Of a DNA stretch of 64,000 nt, positions 61,788 through 64,000 are shown in pieces. The translations under genes were made by a program, and so were the position numbers. Below the pieces are notes generated by a model. It had not been told where the DNA came from. It saw only the letters and a program-made list of their open reading frames with translations, and did not search any database. This DNA comes from Nitrospirales bacterium (GTDB lineage Bacteria; Nitrospirota; Nitrospiria; Nitrospirales; UBA8639), in assembly GCA_031315865.1 (NCBI GenBank), contig JALDRJ010000002.1, positions 2,888,001-2,952,000 on the forward strand, in the 5' to 3' direction. Every line of letters starts with the position of its first letter. The stretch's first letter is position 1.

Positions 61788-64000
61788 ATGGACGCCTCAG
61801 CCCTTTCTTCTTTTCATCCCATCATCGCTGAATGGTTCCGGTCGCAGGTGGGTGAGCCGAGTGATGTGCAGATCGCCAGTTGGCCGGTGATTGCTTCCGG
61901 GCAGCATACGTTGATTGCGGCGCCGACGGGTTCAGGGAAAACACTGGCGGCGTTTTTGACGTGCATCGATACGCTTCTCAAGCAGGCCTTGTCTTGTGAG
62001 TTAGCCGATCAAACGCAGATTGTTTATGTCTCCCCACTTAAAGCCTTGAGTCATGATGTGCAGAAGAATCTGCAGGAACCGCTGGCGCAGATGACGCAAT
62101 GCGCATTGTCGGCCGGCTATCTCGTTCCGGATTTACGCGTTGAGGTGCGAACCGGCGACACGCCGCCGTCGGTGCGTCAGCGCATGCTCGTGCATTCTCC
62201 CCATATTCTGATTACCACTCCGGAAACCTTGTACCTCATGCTGACGGCGCGTAAGAGCCGTGAAATTCTGACGAATGTGCAGACGGTCATCGTGGATGAA
62301 ATTCATGCCTTGGCTCCCAATAAACGGGGAACCCATTTGGCATTGTCGCTTGAGCGATTGGCGGCGCTCTGTCCCAAGCCTCCTGTGCGAATCGGTTTGT
62401 CCGCGACGCAACGACCTCTGGAACTTATTGCCGATTTCCTCGTTGGCCAAGGCGCTGTCGGCAATGCCGTTGAGCGGAATTTACCGGCGCGATCGTCGTG
62501 TCAGATCGTCGATGTCGGACAAAAGCGCGAACTTCATTTAACGGTTGAGGTTCCTCGTGATGAATTGGGAGCCGTCGCAACGAATGCGATGTGGGAGGAG
62601 ATTTACGATCGCATTGCCGAGTTGGCCCGTGAACATCACACGACGTTAGTGTTCGTCAATACACGACGGTTAGCGGAACGTATCGCTCATCATTTAACTG
62701 AACGTTTGGGTGAAGACAAAGTGATGGCGCACCATGGCAGCCTTTCTCGAAAGATTCGATTGTCCGCCGAAGATCGTCTGAAGACAGGGCAGCTTCAAGT
62801 GATGGTAGCCACCGCTTCACTCGAACTGGGTATTGATATCGGCCATGTGGATCTGGTGTGTCAGATAGGTTCGCCTCGCGCGATTGCGACCTGTATGCAG
62901 CGAATCGGCCGGGCCGGGCACTGGGTTGGCGCGACGCCCAAAGGCCGCTTGTTTTGCACGACACGGGATGATCTCGTCGAATGTGCTGCCACGGTCTACG
63001 CGATACGGCAAGGCAATTTAGATCCCGCGACGGTTCCACTTGAGTCCGTCGATATTCTGGCTCAACAACTCGTGGCAGAAGTGGCGGCGCAGGAACGCTC
63101 GGTTGATGACCTGTATCGACTATGTTCTCGTGCCTATCCTTATCAAAATCTCACCAGGGACATGTTCGAAAACGTGCTCCAGATGGTGGCAGAGGGGTAT
63201 GTGCCCGGACGCCGCCGTCAGCAAGCGTATGTCTTTCATGATCGTGTGCAGCAGAAGGTTCGCCCGCGCCGTGGCGCGAGACTTGCCGCCATCACTTCTG
63301 GCGGCGCGATACCAGACACCGCCACCTATGCGGTCGTGGCGGAGCCGGAAGGCAAAGTTGTGGGCTCGGTGGATGAGGATTTTGCGGTAGAAAGTTTGGC
63401 CGGAGATATTATTCTCCTAGGAACGTCGTCTTGGAGGATTCGCGGGATTGAGACGGGACGGGTCAGGGTGGAGGATGCGCATGGGGCTCCTCCCAATATT
63501 CCCTTTTGGCGTGGTGAGGCTCCTTCACGTACCAAAGAGCTGTCGAATGAGGTGGCGCGACTTCGGGAGCGGGTCAGCCGGTCCCTCGAAGAATCGAGCA
63601 ATAGTGTGCAGGCCAAAACTATTCTGCAGGCTGAATGTGGAGTCGATGAAGCCGGAGCGGATCAGATCGTGGCCTATGTTCAAGATGGCAAGCAAGTGCT
63701 GGGGGCGGTTCCAACGCAAGAGCGGATTATTGCCGAACGCTTTTTTGATGAAGCCGGTGGCATGCAGCTCGTCATTCACTCCCCCTACGGCGGACGTGTG
63801 AATCGAGCCTGGGGGTTGGCTCTCCGCAAGAGGTTCTGCCTGAATTTCGACTTTGAGTTGCAAGCTGCGGCCACTGATGAAGGGTTGGTTCTCTCGCTGG
63901 GTGAAAAACACAGTTTTCCGCTGGATGCCATCTTTTCGTTCTTGAATTCCCAAACGGTGCGGGATGTTCTCATTCAGGCTGTATTAGCTTCACCGCTGTT
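61788..64000 (+). CDS. lhr: Lhr-type DEAD/DEAH-box ATP-dependent helicase (partial at window end)
   Basis: A superfamily 2 helicase; 737 residues are inside the window with no stop. Motifs: APTGSGKTLAAFLT (Walker A, about residue 54), IVYVSPLKALSHDVQ (Ia), LITTPETLYL, VDEIHALAPNKRGTHL (DEAH variant DEIH, about residue 167), GLSATQR (III) and, in the second RecA domain, FVNTRRLAERIAHH and ATASLELGIDIGHVDLV, ending with MQRIGRAGHWVG (VI). Lhr enzymes act on DNA and RNA repair substrates. ATG 61788 has no strong Shine-Dalgarno site. The C-terminal Lhr domain starts at about residue 430. Confidence 0.9.
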   Translation, partial: MDASALSSFHPIIAEWFRSQVGEPSDVQIASWPVIASGQHTLIAAPTGSGKTLAAFLTCIDTLLKQALSCELADQTQIVYVSPLKALSHDVQKNLQEPLAQMTQCALSAGYLVPDLRVEVRTGDTPPSVRQRMLVHSPHILITTPETLYLMLTARKSREILTNVQTVIVDEIHALAPNKRGTHLALSLERLAALCPKPPVRIGLSATQRPLELIADFLVGQGAVGNAVERNLPARSSCQIVDVGQKRELHLTVEVPRDELGAVATNAMWEEIYDRIAELAREHHTTLVFVNTRRLAERIAHHLTERLGEDKVMAHHGSLSRKIRLSAEDRLKTGQLQVMVATASLELGIDIGHVDLVCQIGSPRAIATCMQRIGRAGHWVGATPKGRLFCTTRDDLVECAATVYAIRQGNLDPATVPLESVDILAQQLVAEVAAQERSVDDLYRLCSRAYPYQNLTRDMFENVLQMVAEGYVPGRRRQQAYVFHDRVQQKVRPRRGARLAAITSGGAIPDTATYAVVAEPEGKVVGSVDEDFAVESLAGDIILLGTSSWRIRGIETGRVRVEDAHGAPPNIPFWRGEAPSRTKELSNEVARLRERVSRSLEESSNSVQAKTILQAECGVDEAGADQIVAYVQDGKQVLGAVPTQERIIAERFFDEAGGMQLVIHSPYGGRVNRAWGLALRKRFCLNFDFELQAAATDEGLVLSLGEKHSFPLDAIFSFLNSQTVRDVLIQAVLASPL

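Noticed and set aside
1-64000. CRISPR arrays, rRNA operons, prophage or complete insertion sequences
   Set aside because: No spaced direct repeats, rRNA sequence, integrase, transposase or phage structural gene was recognised in the window.

Overview
The window reads as an ordinary stretch of a Gram-negative chromosome with LPS, at roughly 50% G+C. Gene content (LpxC, LpxK, WaaA, heptosyltransferases, GlnE-like proteins, ClpB, HtrA, POT transporter) and a small palindromic repeat that resembles, from memory, one common in Nitrospira intergenic DNA make a Nitrospira-like (Nitrospirota) bacterium my best guess; the moderate G+C would suit a marine-type Nitrospira. This is inference and was not checked against a database.

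Layout. 1-13684: a co-directional, often overlapping LPS core locus: MsbA-type exporter (cut by the window edge), DUF374 acyltransferase (apparent -1 frameshift in an A9 run), waaA, lpxK, heptosyltransferase, gmhB, heptosyltransferase, then three GT2, two GT4 and two more GT9 enzymes. 13730-16119 (minus): an unrecognised protein, tRNA-Ser(GCT), a small protein and a DsbA-like thiol protein. 16120-20920: a two-copy degenerate repeat carrying a REP-like palindrome, a cupin, a CCA-adding enzyme, transketolase and a small lipoprotein. 21016-31026: POT transporter, DUF6445-like protein, small Cys-rich protein, PLP decarboxylase, a PEP-mutase-like/nucleotidyltransferase fusion, LpxC and a group-2 sigma factor. 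31486-38179: two divergent half-GlnE proteins (one with two GlnD-like ACT domains) that appear to share one promoter hexamer, then ClpB. 38218-45392: HtrA protease, YjbQ, an HD-domain protein, a very large AsmA-family protein and MtnA. 45468-49941: hybrid histidine kinase, HD-GYP response regulator and a lipoprotein. 50220-53534: hypothetical protein, FAD monooxygenase, a nucleotidyltransferase-fold protein that has lost its catalytic Asp pair, and a TPM-domain protein. 53829-60184: a molybdate locus: promoter, outer-membrane porin, modA, modB, modC, an AT-rich lipoprotein gene and a divergent HTH/PBP-like regulator. 60194-61213: second repeat copy and a two-gene nucleotidyltransferase module resembling a toxin-antitoxin pair. 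61788-64000: start of an Lhr-type helicase, cut by the window end.

How they fit. The first 13.7 kb, with LpxC at 28-29 kb, supply lipid A-Kdo assembly, heptose activation and core extension. The GlnE-like pair probably adjusts glutamine synthetase, with ACT domains suggesting a direct amino-acid input. The porin-modABC-regulator set would carry molybdate from outside the cell to the cytoplasm. The points most worth a second look are the split, ACT-bearing GlnE pair with its shared and apparently leaderless promoter, the PEP-mutase homologue with Cys in place of the catalytic Asn, the A9 frameshift, and the two-copy repeat whose minus strand keeps a protein-like reading frame.
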